Shown here in pieces: positions 1 through 6,237 of a DNA stretch of 9,100 bases. The translations under genes were made by a program, and so were the position numbers. Where the stretch lies: the NCBI GenBank assembly GCA_946626395.1, contig CAMOUF010000015.1, forward strand, positions 1-9,100, written 5' to 3'. The number at the start of each line of letters is the position of its first letter. Position 1 is the stretch's first letter. This DNA comes from an uncultured Clostridia bacterium. Lineage in GTDB: Bacteria; Bacillota; Clostridia; Christensenellales; Aristaeellaceae. The notes under the pieces were generated by a model. The model saw only the letters and a list, made by a program, of their open reading frames with translations. It was not told where the DNA came from and did not search any database.

Positions 1-1309
1 CTTCGATGAAATGACCTCCTTCGCCTCCTACGCCTTCAACAAGCCCCACGCCGCCTGCTACGCGGTGGTGGCCTTGCAGACGGGCTATTTGAAATATCAT
101 TATCCCGCAGAGTTCATGGCGGCCCTGATGAATTCCGTCACCGGCAACAGCGCCAAGATCGCCGCGTATATCTACTATTGCCGCCAGAAGGGCATCGCCA
201 TCCTGCCGCCCCGCATCAATTCCTCCGCATATCCCTTCAGCGTGGATACCGATGAAAACGGAAACCGGGGCATCCGGTTTGGCATGGGCGGGGTAAAAAA
301 CGTGGGCGAAAAAGCCGTGGAGGCCATCGTGCGGGAACGGTTCAACCACGGCCCCTTCCGGGATATATTCGATTTCTGCCGCCGGGTGGCGGGCGAGGAC
401 GTAAACAAGCGGGCGGTGGAAAGCCTGATCCGGGCCGGTTGCTTTGACGGCCTGGGGGCCGCCCGGTCCCAGTGCATGGCGGTGTACGAAGGGGCTATGG
501 ACGCCCAATTGAACCAGCGCCGGCAGAATGTGACCGGCCAGATTTCCCTGTTCGATTTCGGCATGCCCGCCCAGGACCTGCACAGCCGGGAAGCCTTCCC
601 CGCCCTGCCGGAGTATCCCCTCAAGGAATTGCTGTCTCAGGAAAAGGAAATGACGGGGGTATACTGCTCCGCCCATCCCCTGGACGAATACGCGGATCGG
701 CTGAAAACCCTGCCCATGAACACGGCTTACCTGAACGAGCTGTCCGAGCGGGAGGACAAAGGGGCCAGCGAGGACGGGAAAAAGGCGGTGATGGGCGGCA
801 TCATCGTGGAAACCCACGGCAAGGCCACCCGGAAGGGGGCCATGATGGGCTTCTTTACCCTGGAGGATCAGACCGGCCAGGTGGAGGGGCTCATGTTTCC
901 CCGGGTGTTCGAGCGCTACGGCCGCACCCTGGCGGCGGACCAGGCGGTGCTGGTCACCGGGCGGCTGTCGGTAAAGGACGACGAGGATATCAAGCTCATC
1001 GCCGAAATCATCGAGCCCCTGTCCGCCGCCTACCAGCCCAAGGAGCAGAAGGACGAACGCACCGACGCCCAAATCGCCCGGGACGCGAAAATCAAGCTGT
1101 ATCTGCGCATGGGGCGGGACCGGATGCTGGACGTGGAAAAAAAGCTGATGTCCATGCCGGGGCAGGTGCCGGTATACATCAATCTGCCTCTGGAAAACAT
1201 CACCCTGCTGTGCCCCCGGGAGATGTGGGTGCGGGACGGCCATGAAGCCGCCGACGCCCTGAAAAACGATTTGAACGAAGCCGATATAAAGGTGGTGGAA
1301 AAGCCATGA
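1..1309 (+). CDS. dnaE: DNA polymerase III subunit alpha, C-terminal part (5' end outside window)
   Basis: This is the catalytic subunit of the replicative DNA polymerase, cut by the window edge. The frame is already open at base 2 (codons F-D-E before the first ATG at 11), so that ATG is internal. The visible 435 or so residues are the last third of a protein usually near 1,150 residues. They begin with the conserved block containing MTSFASYAFNKPHAACYAV, which ends the polymerase fingers region. A helix-hairpin-helix stretch follows (GIRFGMGGVKNVGEKAVEAI, about residues 88-107 of the ATG-started fragment). Next come the HPLDEY motif (about 223-228) and an OB-fold (about 262-340, with FFTLEDQTGQVEGLMFP), then the C-terminal domain. 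The architecture is DnaE rather than PolC, because the OB fold lies at the C-terminal side and no inserted exonuclease is seen. The stop codon overlaps the next start as ATGA (1306-1309). No frameshift is seen. Confidence 0.96.
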   Translation, partial: FDEMTSFASYAFNKPHAACYAVVALQTGYLKYHYPAEFMAALMNSVTGNSAKIAAYIYYCRQKGIAILPPRINSSAYPFSVDTDENGNRGIRFGMGGVKNVGEKAVEAIVRERFNHGPFRDIFDFCRRVAGEDVNKRAVESLIRAGCFDGLGAARSQCMAVYEGAMDAQLNQRRQNVTGQISLFDFGMPAQDLHSREAFPALPEYPLKELLSQEKEMTGVYCSAHPLDEYADRLKTLPMNTAYLNELSEREDKGASEDGKKAVMGGIIVETHGKATRKGAMMGFFTLEDQTGQVEGLMFPRVFERYGRTLAADQAVLVTGRLSVKDDEDIKLIAEIIEPLSAAYQPKEQKDERTDAQIARDAKIKLYLRMGRDRMLDVEKKLMSMPGQVPVYINLPLENITLLCPREMWVRDGHEAADALKNDLNEADIKVVEKP

Positions 1310-1683
1310 CCCCCATGACCCTGACCGTGCCCGCTCAGGCGGAATGGACGCTGGTAATGCGGATGGCCGTCAGCGGCGTCAGCGCCATGTGCGATATTCC
1401 CCTGGACGTGATGGACGATTTGAACACCGCCGTGGAGGAAAGCTGCGATCTGCTTCTGCATCAGGATTATTCCGCCCGCGCCCTGACCCTGACCTGCCTT
1501 AAGGAAAAGGGAAGCCTGGCGCTCACCCTGGAAGCCATGGACCGGGAGGAAAAAAAGGAAGCAGAGCGGGCCGACGCGGACATTGCCCTGCTGATCCTGA
1601 AAACCCTGGTCAGCGACGTTCGTTTTTCCCAGGACGCGGGCGGAGTCTACGCGGTGCGTCTTTCGCTGCCCGCGGGAGCATGA
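1306..1683 (+). CDS. RsbW/SpoIIAB-like anti-sigma factor with degenerate ATP-binding site
   Basis: This 125-residue protein has the length and residue pattern of the HATPase_c_2 anti-sigma family (SpoIIAB, RsbW). Its helix DLNTAVEESCDLLLHQDY (38-55) aligns without gaps to the SpoIIAB N-box helix, recalled from memory. It keeps the glutamate (E45), but L49 sits where the Mg-ATP-binding asparagine belongs. The G1 motif DxGxG is replaced by DREEK (79-83), and the G2 glycines by D92-I93-A94. The ATP-lid segment between them is short. The final strand-helix-strand (LLILKTLVSDVRF, 95-107) is well preserved. The likely role is binding the sigma factor encoded immediately downstream, but ATP-dependent kinase switching looks lost. 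Translation is coupled to dnaE (ATGA overlap), with a GGTGG-type ribosome site at 1291-1295. No SpoIIAA-like antagonist is seen. The fold assignment rests on pattern and context and is less certain than the neighbours. Confidence 0.72.
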   Translation: MTPMTLTVPAQAEWTLVMRMAVSGVSAMCDIPLDVMDDLNTAVEESCDLLLHQDYSARALTLTCLKEKGSLALTLEAMDREEKKEAERADADIALLILKTLVSDVRFSQDAGGVYAVRLSLPAGA

Positions 1684-1685
1684 CC

Positions 1686-2414
1686 ATGGACGCCCAACGG
1701 ATGCACGCCCTGGCGTGCCAATATGCCCTGGAGGGCACCCAGGCGGCGCTGGACAGCGCGCTGGAAGCCTGCCTGCCCCTGTGCGCCCTGATCGCCCGGC
1801 GCTTTTCGGGCCGGGGCGCGGAATACGAGGATCTGTACCAGACTGCATGCCTGGCCTGCGTCAGCGCCTTAAAGGGCTTTGACCCGGAACGGGGCCTCAA
1901 ATTCACCACCTACGTGACCCCCACCGTGGCGGGAGCAGTGCGGAATTACTTGCGGGATCAGGCCCCGATCCTGCGCGCCCCCCGGGCTTTGCAAAAGCAG
2001 ATGACCCAGGCGCAGAAGGCCCGGGAAGCGTTCCTGCAGGAAAACCATTCGGAGCCCACCGCCCGGCAGCTGGCCCAGGCCCTGGGATGGGAAATGCATC
2101 AGGTGCTTAACGTGTGGAGCGCCATCAGCGCCCAAAACGTATCCTCCTTCGAGCAGCCGGACGGTGACGGACTGACCTTAGCGGACAGGCTGCCCTTTCT
2201 GGAAGCGGGCTTTGAGCAGGCGGAGCAGCGGGAGGATTTGAAAAATGCTTTGCGCACCCTGACCGAGGAAGAAAGGCGATTATTGTCCTTTCGCTTTACC
2301 CACCGGCTGAGCCAGCGGGACACCGCCCAGCGGATGAACAAAACCCAAATGCAGATTTCCCGGATGGAGCGGCGTGTTCTGGCCGCCCTGCAAAAGGAGA
2401 TGTCTTTGAAATGA
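1686..2414 (+). CDS. Sigma-70 family RNA polymerase sigma factor, SigB/SigF/SigG-like (group 3)
   Basis: This protein directs RNA polymerase to alternative promoters. Numbering here is from the upstream ATG at 1680 (244 aa). Region 2 covers about 27-96, with EYEDLYQTACLACVSALKGF and the RGLKFTTYVTPTVAGAVRNY block used for core binding and -10 recognition. Region 3 covers about 101-150, with PRALQKQ and EPTARQLAQALGW. Region 4 covers about 187-240, with the helix-turn-helix LSQRDTAQRMNKTQMQISRMERR. The order and length match sporulation and stress sigma factors, not ECF types, which lack region 3. Two starts are possible. ATG 1680 overlaps the previous stop but has only 1 nt after the GGGAG at 1674-1678. 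ATG 1686 has 7 nt and is preferred. Either start allows coupling to the anti-sigma gene. The 3' end overlaps the kinase start as ATGA. Region 2 carries unusual residues (YQTACLACV where relatives have a QxGxxGL pattern), so it is probably not a canonical SigF. The regulon is unknown. Confidence 0.93.
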   Translation: MDAQRMHALACQYALEGTQAALDSALEACLPLCALIARRFSGRGAEYEDLYQTACLACVSALKGFDPERGLKFTTYVTPTVAGAVRNYLRDQAPILRAPRALQKQMTQAQKAREAFLQENHSEPTARQLAQALGWEMHQVLNVWSAISAQNVSSFEQPDGDGLTLADRLPFLEAGFEQAEQREDLKNALRTLTEEERRLLSFRFTHRLSQRDTAQRMNKTQMQISRMERRVLAALQKEMSLK

Positions 2415-3307
2415 AAAAGCAGCCAGAGCTGAATATCCAGAAGGCGGCGCTGTATTCCATCGTGATCAACGCCCTGCAGATCATGGCGGTCTGCGCGCTG
2501 GCGGGGTTCATTTTAAGCGACAGGATGAACCAGTCCCTTCGCGGGCCGCTGGGGGATATTGTGGTGCTGCTGCTGGCGGCGGTGGTTTCCTGGGGTGCGT
2601 TCATGGATATCCGGGAAGCCTACCGGGCGGGCAAGCTGTCCTTCAAGCTGGACGGCCTGAATGAAACCGTGACCCAGATGAGCGATCTGAACATTGCCCT
2701 GCGGGCCCAGCGCCACGATTTTCTCAACCATTTGCAGGTGGTATACAGCCTGATCGAAATGGGGGAATATGAGGAAGCCAACCGCTATATCGAGCAGGTG
2801 TACGGCGATATCCAGTCCCTTTCCCAGGCGCTGAAAACCGCCTGCGCGCCGGTGAACGCCCTGCTGCGGGCCAAGATGGCGGAAGCCAGCCAGCGGGGCA
2901 TCACGGTGGAATCCTCCGTTCACGCCGTCTGGGATCAGCTGCCTCTGCCCGCCTGGGAAATGTGCCGGGTGCTGAGCAACCTGATCGACAACGCCATGGA
3001 CGCCCTGGAGGGAACCCAGGAAGCGCGCCTTTGGATCAGCCTGAACGAGGACGTGAAAAGCTATTCCTTTGAAATCAAAAACACCGGCCCCGCCATTCCG
3101 GAAAAGACGCAAAGCTCCATTTTTGAAGCGGGTTTTTCCGGAAAAGGAGAGGGCCGTGGGATGGGCCTGTATATCGCCAGGGAAACCATGCGCGCCGAAA
3201 ACGGCGATCTGACCGTGGAAAGCAATGATCAGTTCACCGCCTTCCGGGGATTTTTGCCAAAGCCCCTCAAGGGGAAGGACGAGGAGGCAATAGGCATTAG
3301 GCAATAG
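2411..3307 (+). CDS. Membrane sensor histidine kinase with Spo0B-type dimerisation domain
   Basis: This 298-residue protein has two predicted N-terminal membrane helices (about 13-35 and 46-65) joined by a short loop, so it has almost no extracytoplasmic sensor domain. A coiled linker (about 80-98) leads to a Spo0B/AgrC/CitA-type helical hairpin with the phospho-acceptor motif RHDFLNHLQ (H102). The GHKL ATPase domain follows with all boxes intact: NLIDNAMDAL (190-199), NTGPAI (224-229) and GRGMGLY (248-254). It should autophosphorylate, but no response regulator gene is in the window. The start ATG overlaps the sigma stop (2411-2414) and has AAAGGAG at 2393-2399. This makes it the last gene of the dnaE/anti-sigma/sigma run. 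The last residues (AIGIRQ) are encoded by a heptanucleotide repeat and lie beyond the usual end of the domain. An alternative role is a Spo0B-like phosphotransferase, but the intact ATP site argues for a real kinase. Confidence 0.9.
   Translation: MKKQPELNIQKAALYSIVINALQIMAVCALAGFILSDRMNQSLRGPLGDIVVLLLAAVVSWGAFMDIREAYRAGKLSFKLDGLNETVTQMSDLNIALRAQRHDFLNHLQVVYSLIEMGEYEEANRYIEQVYGDIQSLSQALKTACAPVNALLRAKMAEASQRGITVESSVHAVWDQLPLPAWEMCRVLSNLIDNAMDALEGTQEARLWISLNEDVKSYSFEIKNTGPAIPEKTQSSIFEAGFSGKGEGRGMGLYIARETMRAENGDLTVESNDQFTAFRGFLPKPLKGKDEEAIGIRQ
3287..3307 (+). repeat. Three tandem heptanucleotides, GCAATAG / GCATTAG / GCAATAG
   Basis: Three head-to-tail 7-bp units end exactly at the histidine kinase stop codon; the last TAG is the stop. 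They differ by one base in the middle unit. A unit of 7 is not a multiple of 3, so gain or loss of one would shift the frame of the kinase's last few codons. The opposing glycosyltransferase ends 7 bp further on. Confidence 0.75.
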
Positions 3308-3314
3308 ACATAGA

Positions 3315-4130
3315 TCAGTCAGCCAATGTCACATTCCAGATATATCGGTGCACGGCGGTTTTATTGGCTTCGTAGAGGCCCTTTTCCACATAGAGGGCCT
3401 TGAAGTGCTGATAGAGCCGCCATTTGATTTGGCAGGAATGCACCACATGGATCAGGGTCCGGATGGAGGTGCTGCCGGGGTTTTTCACGTAATGGTACAC
3501 CGGCTCCTCCAGCAGGAACACGCCGTTTTTTACGGCGTGGTAATACTGCATATTGAACGCGAAATCCTCGCCCCAGTTCAGGAAGGAATCAAAGCGCAGG
3601 GACAGACGGCGGATGATGTCGGCCCGATACATTTTATTCCACAGGGCGCTGAAATAAAAGGATCCGGGGCGCTTGACCAATGCCTCGAAAAATTCCCCTT
3701 CGCTCAGGCGCCGGGTGCCTTTCAGCAGGCCCCGGGCGGACTGGACAGCCCCTACGTCAAAATAGTAATGGCCGATCACCAGCTCATTTTCGCCGATATA
3801 TTTCACCATGCTCTGGCACGCGCCGGGGGTAAGAAAATCGTCGCTGTCCACGAACATCACAAATTCGCCCCGCATTTTTACCAGGGCGGCGTTCCGGGCC
3901 AGGGCGGGCCCCGCGTTTGCCTGGGCGATCAAGCGCACCCGGCTGTCCTCTTGTTCCAAAGCCCGGCACAAAGCAAGGCTGCCGTCCTTGCTGCCGTCCT
4001 CCACCAGGATCAGCTCCAGTCGGCCATAGGATTGGCGCAACACGCTTTCCGCGGAAGCGCGCAGCGTCTTTTCCGCGTTGTATACGGGCATGATCACGCT
4101 GATCAGGCCGGGCTCGCAGAGGGGGGGCAT
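3315..4130 (-). CDS. Family 2 glycosyltransferase (GT-A fold), possibly shortened at the C-terminus
   Basis: This enzyme is predicted to transfer a sugar from a nucleotide-sugar donor during surface polysaccharide or glycolipid synthesis at the cytoplasmic face of the membrane. The N-terminal GT-A signature ISVIMPVYNAEKTL (10-23) is followed by VEDGSKDGS (43-51) for nucleotide binding, ANAGPALARN (71-80), and the metal-binding DxD in FVDSDDFL (93-100). The WGEDFAF motif (186-192) supplies the usual ED catalytic pair. No membrane helix is seen. At 271 residues it is shorter than many relatives (about 320-340), and it ends abruptly after IWNVTLAD, only 7 bp from the convergent kinase stop. A C-terminal loss is therefore possible. 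The start has GAAAGGAA 8 nt upstream. It lies 25 nt after the degV stop on the same strand and is probably cotranscribed. Donor and acceptor cannot be told. Confidence 0.92.
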   Translation of the reverse strand: MPPLCEPGLISVIMPVYNAEKTLRASAESVLRQSYGRLELILVEDGSKDGSLALCRALEQEDSRVRLIAQANAGPALARNAALVKMRGEFVMFVDSDDFLTPGACQSMVKYIGENELVIGHYYFDVGAVQSARGLLKGTRRLSEGEFFEALVKRPGSFYFSALWNKMYRADIIRRLSLRFDSFLNWGEDFAFNMQYYHAVKNGVFLLEEPVYHYVKNPGSTSIRTLIHVVHSCQIKWRLYQHFKALYVEKGLYEANKTAVHRYIWNVTLAD

Positions 4131-4155
4131 GGGCAGATTTCCTTTCGTGTTTTGA

Positions 4156-5034
4156 TCACTTCACCGCCACAGGCGAAAAGAAGAACAGGGCCACCGCGCC
4201 GGGGCCCACGTGGGAGCCGGTGCCGGGCTCGTAGCAGCGGATAAGCACGTCCTTGAGAGGCCGCTTTTTCCTGAGCAGGTCGGCCAGGAACAGGGCGTCC
4301 TTTTCGCAGTCGCCATGGGCAATGGCCACGATGTCCTCCCCGTTTTCCTCGGCGTGCTTATCAAACAGGTCGGCCAGCGCCATCAGGGATTTTTTCCGTC
4401 CGATCACCTTGCCGCAGGAAACGATCTTTCCCTCGGAATTGCCCATGAGCAGAGGCTTGATATTGGCCAGGGTGCCGATGCGGGCGGTGAGGGTGGAGAT
4501 GCGGCCGCCCTTGTGCAGGAACATCAGATCGTCCACCGTAAAGAACTGGCACATGCGGCGCTTGTTGATTTCCGCCCATTCAAAGGTGGAATCCAGGCTC
4601 ACCTGGGCTGCCCGCAGCATAGAGGCTTTCAGGGCAAAAATGCCCTCGCCGAAGGAAGCGGCCAGGGTATCCACCACCCGGATCACCCGGCCCGGATACT
4701 TTTTCATCAGGTCTGCCGCCGCCTGGATGGCCGCGCCGCAGGTGCCGCTGATGCCGCTGGACATGGCCACATACAGGATATTTTTTCCCGCCCGGATCAC
4801 CGGCTCAAAGGCCTGGGTGAACTGGGCGCAGTTGATCATGGAGGTTTTGATGGGCCCGGTCTGGCGCAGCTTATCATAAAAGGCGTGGCCGTCAAACACG
4901 GTTTTATCGTCATAAGCGGGCATTTCTCCCGCGTCCGTCAGGCAGGTCAGGGGAATCACGTCGATCTGGGCTTCTTCCACCAGGTCGGGGGTCAAATTAG
5001 CGGAGGAATCCGTCATGATCTCGAAATCTTCCAT
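4156..5034 (-). CDS. DegV family fatty-acid-binding protein (FakB-like)
   Basis: DegV/FakB proteins hold a fatty acid in a buried pocket and present it to the kinase FakA, which makes acyl-phosphate for phospholipid synthesis. Here 292 residues span the whole family. TDSSANL (8-14) opens the N-terminal domain. TS (64-65) and SSGISGT (92-98) line the carboxylate-binding site. VDTLAASFGEG (121-131) and FTVDDLMFLHKGGRIS (165-180) are the most typical family blocks. IKPLL (192-196) and GRKKS (212-216) follow, and GTGSHVGPGAVALFF (271-285) carries the C-terminal histidine near the ligand. No signal peptide is present, so it is cytosolic. The start ATG has AAAGGAA upstream and a clear promoter. It leads a two-gene unit with the glycosyltransferase and is divergent from a DUF1836 regulator. 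The partner kinase FakA is not in the window. Confidence 0.95.
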   Translation of the reverse strand: MEDFEIMTDSSANLTPDLVEEAQIDVIPLTCLTDAGEMPAYDDKTVFDGHAFYDKLRQTGPIKTSMINCAQFTQAFEPVIRAGKNILYVAMSSGISGTCGAAIQAAADLMKKYPGRVIRVVDTLAASFGEGIFALKASMLRAAQVSLDSTFEWAEINKRRMCQFFTVDDLMFLHKGGRISTLTARIGTLANIKPLLMGNSEGKIVSCGKVIGRKKSLMALADLFDKHAEENGEDIVAIAHGDCEKDALFLADLLRKKRPLKDVLIRCYEPGTGSHVGPGAVALFFFSPVAVK

Positions 5035-5056
5035 AAATAAAGTTCCTTTCTCAATC

Positions 5057-5071
5057 TGGTATCCGATACCA
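5057..5071. promoter_or_regulatory. Perfect 15-bp palindrome at the degV transcription start (candidate operator)
   Basis: TGGTATC-C-GATACCA is a perfect inverted repeat with a one-base centre. It abuts the -10 box of the degV promoter and covers the predicted transcription start. This position is typical of a repressor site; the binding protein is not known. The divergent DUF1836 regulator is an obvious but untested candidate. Confidence 0.5.
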
Positions 5072-5099
5072 TATTAAAGCATTTTTAAAATAAAGTCAA
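5071..5099 (-). promoter_or_regulatory. Promoter of degV (sigma-A type)
   Basis: On the minus strand, TTGACT (5094-5099) and TAATAT (5071-5076) are separated by 17 bp. Transcription should begin near 5064, about 30 nt before the degV start codon. The region is AT-rich against a GC-rich background. Confidence 0.75.
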
Positions 5100-5142
5100 C
5101 TGTTTTGCGCAGAAAGCCATAGCATTTTTGATACTTTTATAG

Positions 5143-5148
5143 TATAAT
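5143..5148 (+). promoter_or_regulatory. Probable -10 box for the DUF1836 gene
   Basis: A perfect TATAAT lies about 50 bp upstream of the preferred GTG start. No good -35 is seen 16-18 bp upstream (only TAGCAT at 5120-5125). A 5-bp inverted repeat, ATACT/AGTAT (5131-5145), overlaps the box, so activator- or repressor-dependent use is possible. It also overlaps the upstream ATG at 5147, which argues against translation from there. Confidence 0.45.
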
Positions 5149-5181
5149 GGCAGTGTTTCCTGTTTCCATTCCGACCGCGCC

Positions 5182-5189
5182 AAAGGAGG
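5182..5189 (+). promoter_or_regulatory. Shine-Dalgarno that decides the DUF1836 start
   Basis: AAAGGAGG lies 8 nt before GTG 5198 and is in the right place only for that codon. The alternative ATG at 5147 has no ribosome site. Confidence 0.75.
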
Positions 5190-5197
5190 ATCGCGCC

Positions 5198-5770
5198 GTG
5201 ACGCTGGAGAAAACGCTTTTCCAGGAAAAGCTGCTGCAATGGGAGGGGGCCCTTCAGGATTTTTCGCTGCCGGGCTGGGACGCGCTGCCCGCCCTGCCGC
5301 TGTACATGGATCAGGTGATTTATCTGCTGAACCAATACCTTTCCCCCGTGCCCGACCAAGGGCCGGAGCGGCTGGTGACCCCCGCCATGATCAATAATTA
5401 CGTGAAGCTGAAAATCATTCCGCCGCCGTTTAAGAAGCGGTACGGCAGGGTGCATTTGGCGTATCTCATCGTGGTGTGCGTGTTCAAGCAGTCCCTGAAC
5501 ACGGCTGATATCAGGCGGCTCATGCCGCCCTCCCTGCCCGAGGACGCCGTGCGCGCCCTGTACGGGGATTTTATCGCCGCCATGGAAGAAATGAAAGCCC
5601 TTTTTCCCCAGGAGGTCCGCAAGATCGTAACCCCCGTTTTGCGTGAATCCCCCGACCCGGCGGCCCATCTGGTGCTGCGCGCGGCCTTTGCCGCCAATCT
5701 GGCCAAACTTCTCTGCCAGCAGACCCTGCGCCTGGAACCGGAGCCCGGCTCCGCAGATAGCGGCGCCTGA
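5198..5770 (+). CDS. DUF1836 family MerR-like DNA-binding protein
   Basis: This is a Bacillota family of unknown target whose core resembles a winged helix-turn-helix of the MerR type. From the GTG start the product is 190 residues. LYMDQVIYLLNQYL (35-48) is the family's N-terminal signature. RLVTPAMINNYVKLKIIPPP (58-77) is the predicted helix-turn-helix, and KKRYGRVHLAYLIVVCVFK (79-97) forms the wing and following helix. The C-terminal half is helical with no motif I recognise and may bind a ligand or dimerise. No membrane segment is seen. I chose GTG 5198 over ATG 5147 because of the Shine-Dalgarno at 5182-5189 and because ATG 5147 lies inside the probable -10 box. The gene is divergent from degV, with 163 bp between start codons, which suggests that it controls degV, itself or both. 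It is followed by the separate T-box operon. Confidence 0.88.
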   Translation: MTLEKTLFQEKLLQWEGALQDFSLPGWDALPALPLYMDQVIYLLNQYLSPVPDQGPERLVTPAMINNYVKLKIIPPPFKKRYGRVHLAYLIVVCVFKQSLNTADIRRLMPPSLPEDAVRALYGDFIAAMEEMKALFPQEVRKIVTPVLRESPDPAAHLVLRAAFAANLAKLLCQQTLRLEPEPGSADSGA

Positions 5771-5912
5771 GCTTCCTTTCCTATTATATCACATTCTTTC
5801 CTGGAAGGGAATGGGCTATGCCAAAAATGAATACAGAAAGACGGAAAGAAGCTGGGGGAAACTTTTTCTTTGAGCCAGATTGTTTTCCTTTCTTGCTTCC
5901 CATATTTTCTTC

Positions 5913-5942
5913 TTGACATTTCCCAAGGCTATCCGTTATAAT
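5913..5942 (+). promoter_or_regulatory. Strong sigma-A promoter of the T-box/aminotransferase/tyrS operon
   Basis: A consensus TTGACA (5913-5918) and a consensus TATAAT (5937-5942) are separated by 18 bp. The predicted start near 5949 lies just before the first T-box stem. A promoter this strong fits control by downstream attenuation. Confidence 0.9.
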
Positions 5943-5948
5943 GCCAGC

Positions 5949-6211
5949 AGGCAATGAAGGGATTTCAGTAACCCGGCTGCGCGTGGCGAAAGAGAGTTTC
6001 CGGTGGGTGCGAGGAAACGGCGGCAGCCAATGGGCGAATTACCTCCCCGAGCCCGGCCTTGAAGGAGCGGCTATCGCTTTGAGTAGGGGCCGCCGGTGCG
6101 CCGGTTACAGCGTCAAGAGGGCAAAAGCGTTTCTGCAAAGAATCCTTTTGCCGAACGGAAGTGGTACAGCGATCATCCGCCTTCCCCCTGTACGGGGGCA
6201 GGCGGTTTTTT
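5949..6211 (+). ncRNA. Tyrosine T-box riboswitch leader
   Basis: This leader senses uncharged tRNA-Tyr and lets transcription continue when tyrosine is short. Stem I is closed by GGGA (5959-5962) with TCCC (6044-6047). The specifier loop has the loop-E AGTA (5967-5970) opposite GAA (6036-6038), and UAC (6040-6042) as the specifier codon, which is tyrosine. Above it, CCC/GGG and GGCTGC (5975-5980) / GCAGCC (6023-6028) pair. AGAGAG (5991-5996) and the distal hairpin GTTTCC/GGAAAC (5996-6018, loop GGTGGGTGCGA) form the tRNA-elbow platform. GAGTAGG and CCGGTTACAG (6081-6110) match the stem II and IIA/B region. The antiterminator pairs GGAAG (6157-6161) with CTTCC (6181-6185) and GCG (6169-6171) with CGC (6178-6180). 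It exposes TGGT (6162-6165) to pair with a tRNA end ACCA. The T-box itself (AAGTGGTACAGCG) deviates slightly from consensus. Confidence 0.95.
6177..6211 (+). terminator. Intrinsic terminator of the T-box (attenuator)
   Basis: CCGCCT and CCCCC (6177-6188) pair with GGGGG and AGGCGG (6194-6205) around the loop TGTAC, with one T/C mismatch. Six T residues (6206-6211) follow. The 5' arm shares bases 6177-6185 with the antiterminator, so the two folds exclude each other. Confidence 0.93.
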
Positions 6212-6237
6212 GCATCAGAATGAAGCCATCTTTCCCT

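Noticed and set aside
1030..1848. 272-codon minus-strand frame across the dnaE, anti-sigma and sigma genes
   Set aside because: It crosses three coupled sense genes, has biased shadow composition and no motif.
3348..4244. 298-codon plus-strand frame opposite the glycosyltransferase
   Set aside because: It is antisense to clear GT2 motifs, with no recognisable domain or ribosome site.
4210..5040. 276-codon plus-strand frame opposite degV
   Set aside because: It is antisense to a strongly supported DegV protein and has shadow-type composition and no motif.
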